A stretch of DNA of 64,000 nt from Diprion similis. Lineage: Eukaryota; Arthropoda; Insecta; Hymenoptera; Diprionidae. Below are positions 28,985 through 41,316 of the stretch, one piece after another; within the stretch, counting starts at the first letter, position 1; each line of letters begins with the position of its first letter. A model generated the notes under the pieces. That model searched no databases and was not told the origin of the DNA. It saw nothing but the letters and a program-made list of their open reading frames with translations. The position numbers and the translations under genes are program-made. Location: NCBI RefSeq assembly GCF_021155765.1, contig NC_060105.1, forward strand, positions 372,001 through 436,000, given 5' to 3'.

Positions 28985-31372
28985 AATATCAATATCATAA
29001 TCATTGTTGTCGTTAATAAAAATGAACCAATCATACAGGCACTTATTCAACTTTTCAATTGTGAAAGCTCGTTCTTCTTGTTATAACAATACTTGGCTCT
29101 ACTTAAAAGTTTTCAAAATACGTGACAAACGGTATCGCACATTTTGTTCAACAGTCTTGATTAAATAGCAATAAATAATCACCCTGTGTATTGCACGTTT
29201 CAAGTACTGTGAAAATTAATTTGTGTCTCAAACACTGGGATAAAACCTACGCGAATTATTTTAAAAGGCACGGCGCATTAAAATTTGATAAATAAGATAT
29301 TTCCGATAAGAGGAAATTTTTAAAAATTTTACTTGAACTATCATTCTAATAGCTGCGGATTCCTTTTATTACCAAATGTATAATATCCAATTTCGACTGA
29401 AAATACGAAGCCAATAACCATGTTTAATTTTAACACATGGAGAAGAGGCAGCAAAGTTATCGCATTAGAAGAAAAATCGTCGCTCTGATCAAAATTGTTT
29501 GCTCGGTTTAGTTTACTATGGAACCACTTGATGTGTTGAACACAAATCATGTCTCTATTATGTACACCTAGAGATACTCAAATATATAAACATTTTCTTA
29601 CAAATGACGAGTGTTACTTTATATTTCAGATCGATCTAAATTGAACTTGAATGATTCTTCTCAATCGCGAATACTGCGTTCTGCTAGAGTTACTGAAACT
29701 TTTGTACGGAATCTCCTTATTTATCACTCGACTTGCTTCAGTATATTAATCTCCTCGTATGATTGACATATTAGTCATCATCAGCATATTCTTTATGTCG
29801 TAACACTGATCACATTTGTCGCACTTTAAGTTAGTTTATTCGCTTGACAGTTCATCATACACTCCACATATAGATGGTGCGATGTGAAAGAGCTGAGATT
29901 GATTTTAACACAATTACTTGAGAGCTGTGCTGCAGCAAATAGCTTTGATGAATCTTTTTTCCGTCTGAAGCAAAGCTTGGAGTAAAAATATTGCTTGAAT
30001 CATCCTAGAGATTCTTTGGATTGCCTTACGATCTACAATCAAGTCTGTCACTGCCGTCCATACGAATTAGTGAAAAATGAAATGAAGTATAGGGTCGTTT
30101 ACTAAATATCCAAGGTATATATTGGAACCCGATGGAGATGATAGGAGGTAAAAAAAAAAAAAAACCTAAACCACCACCATTATGAAAAGGATACCATGAA
30201 GTTTGGAAATTAGGAATAAATAAATATCTGCAAAATATGAATTTAATACATTTAGGTAACAAAATCGTATCAAAACATTTGAAACATGAGTTGAAAGATC
30301 TCTTTGCAAAAAAAAAGGCAAGATAATATGAATTTAACAAAAAATAAAAACTGAATCAATTCACTACAATCCGCTCCAGAATCGTAGACCGTGTACTTTT
30401 CCATTTCGTCAACGATTAAACAGTCCAATGAGCACTGGCAAGCAGTTTCGGCTCTAATTAACAACATAATTTATGGCTACAGTGGGTGTAACTACATCTC
30501 ACCCCTACACTGTACAATCTAATGTAAAACTATAACAGAAAGCAATAATATTATAAATTATTGCAATTAGAAAAACGTATTGTGGGCCTTGGCCGTAACA
30601 AGAAATAGCATAGCATATTTATACTATTTTATATACGTACGTGGCCGCTATATCTCAACAACTAACTTAGCTCTGGTATTTCAGTGCATAGCAGAACAAT
30701 TAACAACGGTGCTTGTCCATTAATGTAAGTCTCATTAAAAGAATAATCAATCATAATATCGCGTAACAGCATTTTTTGTGATTTCATAAAAATTTGAGAA
30801 ATTAACAATTGCGCTAATAAGTTGATTAACTATCACAATAATCAGTTGTTCGTTAATCCACGAGATCATCATTCTATCTTATAAAAAATATTGTCACTAA
30901 AACATTTCAGGGCCCGCATTTGAAACGACAGCGGCGTAACATCATTATGACAGAATCTAGTAATATCGTATTTTCGATACTCTCGGTTAAAATGTTGATA
31001 AGAGAACCAGTCTCTAAATAAACATACTAAATAAAAATTATCCGTTTCAACAAATAAATGCACGATAATTATCGAGCATTTTAGATAGGAACTTGAACGT
31101 TACTCGTTACAAATATCGATTGCTTGAACATTACAATAATATCAACAAACTAATCATTAAGCCAATCAGCTGGTGTCTGCCATGTCACTTGGTCAGACCA
31201 GCTGCCCGCAGCCCTGCAGTAAAACTGAATTTGCACCATTTTGAAAATAATCGGCACAATTATGTCCGTTCGAATAACTCTAGTCCATAGAGTGGAAAAA
31301 AAGTGAAGAAAGGATATACGTAAATAAAATTGAACATGGAAGCTGATCTAAATATGTGTTGCGGGATTGCTA

Positions 31373-34300
31373 TTAAATATTAGGGCTGCTCGGATTGCGA
31401 AGACCTGGGATCTTTATTCCAACACCTGGGGTGAGTCCTACAACCTGATTGGTCTTGGAGCTGCGCATACGTGGTTTATGATGCCACATCGACTCCATAG
31501 AGTGCTGCCACTGCCAACAGCTTCGGCAGAAGTATCTGAAACAAACCTGCCAAGCAAAAGTGACTTAGTCAATGATCTAGTAACGGTCCAAGTTTTACAT
31601 ATCTCTTATACTTACAAATTCACGACAAAAATATGGTCCCTGTTGAACTGAGCAGCCTGAACACAACGAATCCTCAAGATAGGGATCAACTTGAACCTGC
31701 AATCAAAATCAGATACAGACACCTCTGTCATGGAGAATTGTATCGATATGTTTTTTACAGGTTTATTTTCTACCTTCTTGGTAAACTTCGCAGTTTTTAT
31801 TTCTACAAAGGCAGCAGTGATAGCTTTGAAGTAAGACCGTGAACTGCTGAACGTTACTCTAGCAGACCCAATTGGATACTTGTATTTATCGGTGTCAATG
31901 CCTGCAATAAAGTAAAAAAATTATTAAACAAAAAATCGATTCGTTCTCAAACTGAAGTTTGCAATTTCTCGCAACCTCACCTGCGTAGATCACTTCCTCA
32001 AAGAGGTCGTCCATGATTTTAGCAAGCCCTTCTGCAGTCAACATACCATGAAGTGCTCCAACAAAGACAGTTTTCTGTGGATCCAATTTTTGAGAGGAGG
32101 ACTTCACATAGTTGCTGTCATTCAATACCCAAGGAATAACCTGGACCTGTATCATTTGCAGAGAAATATACCGTCATCATCATTGTTGTGTAAAAACACG
32201 GAAAAATTTATTTTAAGAACAGTTTCTGACTTGAGGAACTTACCTCCTTTCCCTTTGTGCGTTTCGACGATATCTTATAATACCAACTGCCTCCATTTGT
32301 AAAGTCGTGGGTGCAGGAGGCCAGGAGAGCTTTGACCTTACGTTTGAAAAAGCAGTTTCATATGCATAATACATATTATTTCATACATATATGATAATAA
32401 CGAAGTTAATGTCACTGCAATATTACATAGATTCCCAAAAAATATTGTACGCACCTGCTTTTCAGACTCAAATATGATGTAGACATATCCTTTGGGTTGA
32501 GATACGGATGGTTCTTTGCCTGGCCACTCAACGCGAATTTGACCAAACTGTTTGAAAGTTGAAATTAGCAGAGACTCTGTAATATCCCACGGAACTCCAC
32601 CTAGGAACACTTTTGAGGAATAACCAAGCGGTTTCTGAGTGCGTTGAGGCAACAGACCACTCCAGGTACATGTTGCATCATAAAGTGCTGGAATATTGAG
32701 CAGAAGAACAAATTTAATTAATACAAGTAGTCAAAAATTTTTCAATAAAGAGATATTAACGTTCCAACTGCACTATAACCAATTGGCTTTTTCCAAAAAT
32801 TGAATCAACGATGTGATCACATGGTACATGAAAATTATGAAGTGTATTTTGAAGACTTACAAGCAGCAATGCGATGAAATCCTGCAGCCAAATCAAGCGA
32901 TGTTTGCTGGTCCAAGGCATTAGAAGACGAGCTACTTATCGGCATTATGTGTGAGTTACCAACTGGACAGCAGTTTTTTTCAGAGCTCAAAAGTGAGCTC
33001 AAATAATTTCTGTTCTGATTTTGTATGTACTGATGATTACGAATATGGTTATGAGAAAAATGATTATTAAGAGCCGATTGCTGTTGCTGTTGACGCGGTG
33101 ATGACAAATACTTTTTTGCAGCCATTCGCTGTAAGGCAGCTGTCCTGTTACTCGAGCACAGATCTGGTTCAGGTGACATCAAAGAACTCAATGCTTGCGG
33201 GTAACAGGGCTGAGAGCCGGGGTTCAGGGATATGCAATTCTGTAAGATAATTGGAAAATATAATGACTTATGTTAGGCAGTTGAAAATAAAAGTAGTTAC
33301 CACTGATAAGGTTCAAATTGAGACTATTCTTTACCATAATGTCAGACAGTGATCCATCCATACTGCTTACACCACTAGTTTCAGAATCTGCCGGCGAATT
33401 CGAACGAGAGCCGCTACATCCCATAACGGGAGTATATTCTAAAGTTGGACTTCCACAGTCACTGGAATGTACATACACGATAATGAATAACAACTTTGGT
33501 TAATCAGACTTTGACACAACAGAAGAAAACTTGACCATTACAAGTATATAGCAGAGAAGGGGGCAACATGGGCCCTAGCGGGCAAAATGGGCCTTATGTA
33601 CAATCAAATGGGACTTAAAAAAATTTCGAAATTTCCTTGTCTAAATTGGTCTGACATTACTAATAAGAGACCCTCCCTTAAGAGACCCATTTTGCCTCTC
33701 CCCTACGTACAGATCTGCGAATGGCAAAATATATCTAACAATAAGTGTAGTACATGAATGTAGATAAAAATCCACTGTGTGCCAACCTGTAGGAGGGCGA
33801 ACCACGTATTGGCCTTCCATAATACTGTGAGTGCATAGGAGATGAAGGAGAACCAATCTGTTGCAGCTGCATACGACTGCTCGACGATGCAGGATTTGTC
33901 CCAGCGCCACTGCTCGCAGCGGTTGCGTAAGTGTAGGGATTGGAATAAACACTGCCAGGTGTGCTGGGGCTGCCCGGAGTGGTCACGGAAGTTGGAGAGC
34001 TTGGCATATCAAGCGAGAGGGTAGTTGGGTAGCATCCATGGCTGTCTTCATACTGAATTTGGGTGTTTGGTAATAAATTCGATATAAATTATTGTTTCAT
34101 AATTTGTTTGCGGTTGCCGGTGTAATCTTATAGCATAATTCCATTGGTTTAGAGGAGCAGATTTGTTGCTAACCGTGCCCCGAAAGGACCAACCAACAGT
34201 TTGCTCCAGCTAAGCTTGCGAATTAACGCATGTATGTCTATCACAAGACTCAGCCGGCTCTCAATTCACTATTTTTATGACACATTCTCATCATCTATAC

Positions 34301-37300
34301 GTTAAAGCTACTACTGATATTAAATTATACATATTGATATTATGGATGTACGCATAAATGGTCGAGGGCCCCTCGTATACATTATACGATTAATTGTACT
34401 CACATTCCCTGCAAGACTCGGTGTCGAGCCTCCAAATTTAAGTTATATATAAGTAATACATAAGTTAAATAGATCGAACCCTCGAATAATGCAGCGACAA
34501 GTCTTTTCAATCTCGCATGTAAAGTATCGATAATTTAATGGAATCAGAGTTTTTTCTTTAACATATCGTGTAGGATACATGAAGCAATATTCAAAATCCA
34601 TCGAGGCACACTCGCGTCTAATAAATTTCACATATATTTGATTTCATACGCGTGTGTTTAATCTGAGCCAGCAAATACGCCGTTATCTGCACAAAGTGGG
34701 CGGATGTGAGCAATCCTATCATTCGATGTCAGTCCCAATAATAATTATATAAAATAAATTTCTTTCTTAAAACCATGTTATTCGCGCTTAATTTCCATTG
34801 GAATGTGCAGATGTAAGCAAACTATCGCTAAACTGAAGGTGGCGAAACTCTTCCCTGAGGAATAAAAAAACGGTGTTTGAGTGTTGAAAGTGAGCCCATA
34901 TAGTCAACGGCCCATATCACGATGAGAAATTTAAGTGATCAACAATGGAAAATAATTATTATAAACCAATCAGCGGTGATTTTTAACATTACATTTTTAC
35001 AAGGTATAAGAATGCTCATATTTATCCAACACAAATATCAATCTGCGGAAACTATCATGGAATTATCAATTGTTGCGATTCTGTTGTGGTTGTCATAGAT
35101 TCGCAGCCAAACAGCTGATCACTTGTCACGTGAAAAAAGAATGAACGGGTATGACTTTTGAAAGCCTCGGGTCATTATGTAAGATAGATGAATTACTGTG
35201 ATTTTGATGGGAAATTTTACGAAAAAAATAACAAACGTCGCGGTATAGCAAATGCATACCGTTATAACATAAGGTACATCATTTATCTACATTTACCTAC
35301 ATGCTATACTCATGCCGACAGCAGGGTAGAATTTTAATTCAGCGATAGAGTTGGTGCACAGGTGTACCATGCTATTATATATTCATATACAGATGACGAT
35401 TTCTTCCTCTTTTTTTTTTTGAGAATTTAATAATGTAGGTATTGTATAATTTGTCAAACCTGATAAATGTGTTGCGCAGACTGGTTGCGGAGTGATGAAG
35501 TATTGTGGTATTGTTGATGAGCGCGATATCCTCCGGGTGATCCAATTCCCGTTTGCACTGCTCCGCTGGGCCCGCCGCCGTTGCCGGTGCTCCCCATCAA
35601 GGAACCTCTAGGTAATCCAAGGCCGAACAAATCCGAGATCGACATGTCGCCTGATAGAAATGACATCGGTAAAACAATATTGTTTCCTTCTCCCTGAATA
35701 TTACCATGTATGTTAAAATATATTATTGTATCTATGCTTCGTTTTGTTTCGCGTAGGTATGGGTTTACATGCGAGCCGATTTTACATGATTACTGACGAC
35801 GGAACAAACGACGAACAAATAGAGTCGAAATTATTTTACCTTTACGCGTATATTTACAAAAAACTCGAATGCAGTTATATCATTTCGCATCTTCCGAAAC
35901 GTTCAAGTCTATATATATACATATATAATCACACACACGTAAACACACACACATGTGCATACGTGAGAAGTATATAGAGGGTGGTTGGAAGAAATTCAAG
36001 TAATAACCAGCTGATATACACTTGCGATTTGACTGCTATGATTTTCGTATATTATGCAATGTGCCACACCGCGACTCGGTAAATTTGAAATTGCAGGTTA
36101 CTACATAAAAGTCAATTTGCAATTGTGAGTTCGTTTTGTGGTAGAAGGACCTGCACACAATTGAATGAGGCACATGCCTTGCATTTTTATCTGAGGAATT
36201 AGTCTCCCTCGATGATGTAATATCGTTGTTCAACACATCGGTTTCCGCAGAGTTTTGCTAAAAAATTTCTTGGCACTTAGGTAAGCTCTGGGAAGAGCAA
36301 ATTTATTGGTGATTGCGGAGTGAAATTAATCATCAGTACACTCGGACGTGTTATATCATGTTTCGGTATATGTATAGTAGATTATATTATCATATGAATC
36401 TAATGTACTCCCTATGCACTCTATGAATTCTTGTATAGTTTTACGTGTGCAATAGTATAGATATCTGAGTAGAGAAAGAGAGATAGAGGTATTAATATAT
36501 TAACATTATATATTATTGTACATGTGTAACAAACATATACCTATAATGTATATTGAGGCTGCAGTGACGATAATAGACGGCTTCGCGAGTAAATGAAATT
36601 GCACACACGTACATATGTATGTATATATTTTGTATTACGGTTCAATATAAAGCAATTCAAGCGGGAGCCAAGAGGCGAACTCGCAAAAGCCGGGAATATA
36701 GGACCATATCGTAAGGAAGCAGCAGCTACGGAAGAAAAAAAACCCCGTTTGGTATCGACCCACTCAATTTTGGCATCGGACGTGACAAGGCAGACAATTT
36801 GTTCGATCTTCAAATCGTGAAGAACAACTACGGCGGTATACCCATTATTACTACTACTATTATTATTATTGTTGTTGTTGCTGTTGTTATTATTACTATT
36901 GTGGTAGTTGTTGTTACATTTAGTCGAAATGTATTGTATACTTATACGCGTATTATGCATGTATCGGCAAAGACAAAACTTTTCTCAAGCGGTCACCCCT
37001 ATACTACGGTCTGCAGCACCGTAAAAGATATGTCATATACATAATATGTGTAACTGATATAAAATGTTTTCATGATAGCGATTTGCGGCAGATACCGCAA
37101 TGTGGGGAATCCCTGCGGAATAGGTATACATGTCTTACCGTCGGAGAGAGAGCCTCTGGGAGTCTGCAGACAGGAGCCGTGAGATCCGTCACGGGCATGA
37201 GCAGCCAGATAGGGGCTGGAAGGCACCGGAGGAAGATCTAGAAGTAAGCTGCTGATTGACTGCAGTTGATGGAGATGTTCGCGTTCGCGCTCTCTTTCTC

Positions 37301-39159
37301 TCTCCCGCTCTCGTTCGCGTTGTTGCTGCAGATGATGATGCTGATTGTGAGGGGCATGGTTCGGAGTATGGCTCTCACTTTCCGAACTGCTTCCGCATTC
37401 GGCATCGTACGATAGTCCAAGCTGTAACAGTTGTATTGCATTATATGAATAGTGTATATATATATATATACATACATATATTGCATATATGTACATCGTA
37501 TATGCGACATAATTTATTGTTTTGATAATTAATTTTTTCCAATTATATATTGCGCATGTATTTTATTCATTGTGAGCTGCATTATACGTCTTATTGTTAT
37601 AGTAAATCAAATCTGCGGCCGTTCAGATAATGTACGATTCAATATTTCATGGTATCCATGTATATTATACTGTTGTATGTATAACATCGTTTCTCGTCGT
37701 TCCAGTTATCAAGTAATCCACAGTACATTAGAAAACATTTATATCGAGCGATATTGTTACAAGGAAAAGAGTGAATAAATGACTGCGTGAAAAAATTAAA
37801 GAGTTTGATTCAAAAATCCAACCAATATAATAATATGTACATTGTATATGTATATCAATCAATAATTAGATCCTTCCGACATCATATTGCAGGTACGGTT
37901 GATATGTATAAATACATGTATATACATATAGGTACACACATGTATGTACAAGAAATTGTCGTTGCGAGTAAGGGAAGAGAACCACGTAACATGCAGATCA
38001 AAAATATAATTACGAGTACACTCGGCTTCGGGACTAACGATAAGTTCTTCGTCTCTTGTACCTTTCGAGTTCTCGGAAAGCCATTGAAAAACACAAAAAC
38101 AGATCTCCTAATCCGTATACAAACCAGAGAGCGGAGAAATCCGTACGTATAGCAAGGTTTGACCTATACGGCTTTAATATTTACCTTCAATGGGTACATG
38201 TACAATTTTCCGTGAAGCGAGCGGGTATGCCTACACATACGGGTGATTAGAATTCGAATTCTGTAAAAACAGCCGATATGGTGAGTGATCCATGGATTTT
38301 TATGTATCAATATAATGCAGAATGCTATTAGCGATTCAATCTCTTTACCGTATACGTTAATTAACTTTCGGTTGGAATTAAATTTAAAAAAATTGGAGAT
38401 TCAGTTTTAGACGCTAATCCTTTTTTTGGATATTTAGAATACAAAATGTATGGTTCACAGGAGAGTTAAAGTTTGGATAAACGTTGATAAATGATAAGCT
38501 ATTATAGGCCATGAGAATAGAAATTTTAACGATTGCTGTCGCGTCGTCGATTCAGTGTCCGTATAATGCGTTTAGGCGTGTAAATAGCAATAAGAATAAT
38601 AAACTGGTGAATATCATTGATAGTGTATAATTGTAAATGTATATCTATTTACAAACATAATAAGCTTCACCTTCTCTGCAATATATGAGATCAACAACGA
38701 GCAAAACAAAAGTAAGGGAGAAAAAAAAGTTCTCACTATAAACCATTTCAGTACGTAAATACGTACACAGAATTACCAAAACTATTCGCGTTAATCAGTA
38801 AGGGATATGCACGATCAGAAGAGGTCTGATACAGACATGGCATATGAAAATTGAACCATGTTGCTGCAGGTATGTGCAGATAAATGCCGTTACAGTCAAG
38901 GCAGCTAGCTGGTGGCTGACTATATAGGAAGTCGCTCGTGCTGCGCATACTGCGGCGTGACGAACGTACGGAGTACGTACGTTATGTGCAAATTCCCGAA
39001 TAGAGCAACACATGTTTTACACGTGGGTTCGTTCAAGAAGGTGCAACCCCTACACCTGTGCATCTAAATTTTAATATACAGATATATCTCGTATATGTAT
39101 CACATGCTATATTGGTATTAATTAATTTATAATATTACCTGTTGCAGTGGGGTGGGCAT
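31373..39159 (-). CDS. orb: orb / CPEB1, cytoplasmic polyadenylation element-binding protein
   Basis: CPEB1 binds U-rich elements in 3' UTRs and controls poly(A) length and translation, notably in oocytes and neurons. Exons on the minus strand: 39139-39159, 37139-37421, 35460-35689, 33787-34052, 33335-33461, 32861-33239, 32455-32687, 32244-32336, 31981-32146, 31774-31901, 31616-31696, 31373-31546. They sum to 2,181 nt (726 aa plus stop). The N-terminal half is low-complexity (RE-dipeptide run, Q and S/N runs). RRM1 begins near residue 458 with [12 protein letters not shown] and carries [11 protein letters not shown]2 begins near 570 with [14 protein letters not shown]. The C-terminus has paired CxxC/CxH motifs ([19 protein letters not shown]), the CPEB zinc-binding ZZ domain. 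The [12 protein letters not shown] form separates CPEB1/orb from CPEB2-4/orb2. Least certain are the first exon (MPTPLQQ) and the acceptor of exon 3, chosen because only it restores the phase. Confidence 0.92.
34053..35459 (-). other. orb intron, 1.4 kb
   Basis: An AT-rich intron between the exon ending QHIYQ and the exon starting YEDSHG. Nothing coding or repetitive was recognised apart from short A/T runs. Confidence 0.6.
35694..37138 (-). other. orb intron with poly-Asn-like ORF
   Basis: The intron contains (AAT/AAC)n-type triplet repeats at about 36845-36915, read on the minus strand as an Asn-rich ORF, plus TA and CA microsatellites near 35910-35960. I found no splice borders that join the Asn-rich ORF to orb in phase, so I treat it as intronic repeat. 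Confidence 0.55.
37270..37325 (-). repeat. Coding dinucleotide repeat making an Arg-Glu tract in orb
   Basis: Within orb exon 2 a CG/GA-rich repeat (plus strand CTCTTTCTCTCTCCCGCTCT) encodes about eight Arg-Glu pairs, following a QHHHLQQQ stretch. Purine dinucleotide repeats slip easily, and each 6-bp change would add or remove one pair without a frameshift. Confidence 0.85.
37422..39138 (-). other. orb first intron (as modelled)
   Basis: It includes a TA microsatellite at about 37453-37470 and several short AT-rich repeats. It may also contain an alternative orb promoter or first exon, since the modelled first coding exon is only seven codons. Confidence 0.5.
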
Positions 39160-41316
39160 CGTATGCCGGCTTGGCTGCAGACTCTTTTCTTTTTGCACTT
39201 GGTAATTTTTTTTAGATACGCCAAGCCAAGTATCTTATATATAATACTGGTTTGATAACTCAAGTTTATGGGCAATATAAAAAAAAAAGACGAGAAACGC
39301 AGACAAAGTGTTCTTATAAGTTCTTATAGCGCTTTTTCTGACAAATTAAAAAAAAAAAAAAAACGGTAACGAAACGAAACAGAAAAATGTCGAAGCCAAA
39401 CTTGTAATATTATATTTTATATGTAAGAGAATTCAATAACGAATTTATAAAATAAATTAATGGTTCACGTTAAAATCTAAGAGTCGAATGAACGCCAGAG
39501 ATGTGATTCCGGTATCTGAAGTGAATATCTTCTCCTTGCGAGTGATGTTATTTTCAAATAATATTCATCATCATTAATTCAACTATAATTTGTCAAAATT
39601 TATTATTTCTCACGCCCATTTAATATATGTATCATGAAACGTGAATCTATTTCCCTTATTTCTCATTCAATGATGACCATCACGCACAGCAACGACAGAA
39701 ACGTAACACCCATTCTTCTCCACCTTGCTTCGCTTGGCAAACTGAATTGAATACTTTTCGTTCACGTACGTATGGACTATACGCACGATGATATTCGTCA
39801 ACGCAGCCGCTACGCGGCGGAACAGCCTTACCCCCCTGATATCTGCGACTCTCTATGCATATATGTAGAAACCGCGACCTGCGCGGTCCTTATTCTCCCC
39901 CCGCGGCCACGATGGCGCCGCACGTCGGTAAAATTATATACGTATAAACCACACTACCTTTTCAAGTCTCGCGAACTTTATGAATTTCGCACCGTGTGAA
40001 TGAACAATAAGAGCATTGACTGCAGGGACCTGCAGAGCATGAAAAAACGATGATCAACCGTCTGCGGAAAATTACCCCCCCCCCCCCCCCCTTACGCTTG
40101 GCAGAGGAATAGCAGAGAACAGAATTTATCGGGGTAGTAACCTGTCCATGCTGCATTCGTTTAACATTTGTAATGCACGGCAATTATGGTCCAACTATGT
40201 GGAACAATGCATTTTTTTTAAATAAATTTTACACGAGTGTATTAAATTTTACACTCCAGGTTCTAGTGCTATAGTCGGCAAATCAAACACACTATCAAAA
40301 ACTTCGGTACTTCATTTTTTCCTTTCTCTTTTCCTTAATGCCTTATAGGCTTCATTCAACATTCTGTGATGTTCCACTTGTGGTTTAAAGTGAACTACTT
40401 TGAAGAATGCGATTGAACGATACCTTTGACATTGGCGAATGCTTCTGAAATAATATTTTTTGCTCCATTAAATTTGATCAATACCAAAATGACTAAGTAT
40501 AATTCTTTAGTAGTACTTTAGGGTCGCATTTGTGTAGTATTGCACTCTAACTGAAACAATACATAACAGCTATTGAACTACAAAAACCCTGCAAGTTTTG
40601 ATACTCTATCAGAAATATTTATACAACAGACTTAGAAATATATGTAGGTATTTAAGTATTCATCGCTTTCATCATTGAGAAGAAAGTATATGATACATAA
40701 TTTACTTCTGACGATGGGGGATCAATTTTACCAGTCTTTCCCCTACTAAGGAATCGTAGGTGGTGTTACGAAACAGGGTGTTTTAATAATTGTCTATTGT
40801 CCTTTCTAATACGGTATCATACTAGACGAGAAGAATAGACAGTACTCTTTTCAGCGCTACCGATTCACTGAAATAGGTATCATGTTACAATTCGACCACG
40901 AGTATAATATATACAGCAAATCTGTAGAACCGTAATAATTCGATTACAGACCGATGTATTCATTGCTACAAAAGTATATTCTACCAGTGTAAAATTACAG
41001 TGAAAGAAGGTAGACGACTCGATTGTTAAATAACGGGGATAAAATATAACTTTCATTTTTTCTTTTCATCTGTGTAATAACTGTACGTTTACACTGAAAT
41101 TTGTACAGTTTTAGTAAATTTTCATAACAGTCGACAATGTCGTGTTTGATACGGATGTGCCGGAGAGTATTGGGATTAGCAGCTCAGGAATACTCTCACA
41201 TCAAGATACTCACGAAGATGGTACTGCAAGGAAAATGTTTTTAAAGATTATCGTGGTAATTGATACAGATTTCTCCACTTCAGTCTTGCACAAATCTCCC
41301 ACGTCGGAGGCTACAT
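39160..41316. promoter_or_regulatory. Region between orb 5' end (-) and cdc16 3' end (-)
   Basis: It should hold the orb 5' UTR and promoter, plus the cdc16 3' UTR on the right. A GC- and CpG-rich patch at about 39770-39930, unusual in this AT-rich window, contains the hairpin ACCGCG-N5-CGCGGT at 39871-39887 and is a good promoter candidate for orb. A 17-base C run lies at 40075-40091. No supported coding exon is present. Confidence 0.5.

Larger units (their letters stand above)
28539..31372. other. Intergenic region between convergent Pex11c and orb
   Basis: Both 3' untranslated regions should lie here. An AATAAA at 28825-28830 is a candidate polyadenylation signal for Pex11c. A (TTA)n microsatellite lies at about 28955-28984. 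The rest is AT-rich with A and T runs. CPEB mRNAs often have long 3' UTRs, which would fit the distance here, but I could not map the orb end. No coding segment is supported. Confidence 0.6.

Noticed and set aside
30026-30467. Minus-strand ORFs rich in Phe between Pex11c and orb
   Set aside because: They come from AT-rich and poly-A sequence, have no family resemblance, and probably lie within 3' UTR sequence.
36541-36960. 139-codon Asn-rich ORF as an independent gene
   Set aside because: It is produced by a triplet microsatellite in an orb intron and has no compatible splice sites. It is kept only as a low-interest finding.
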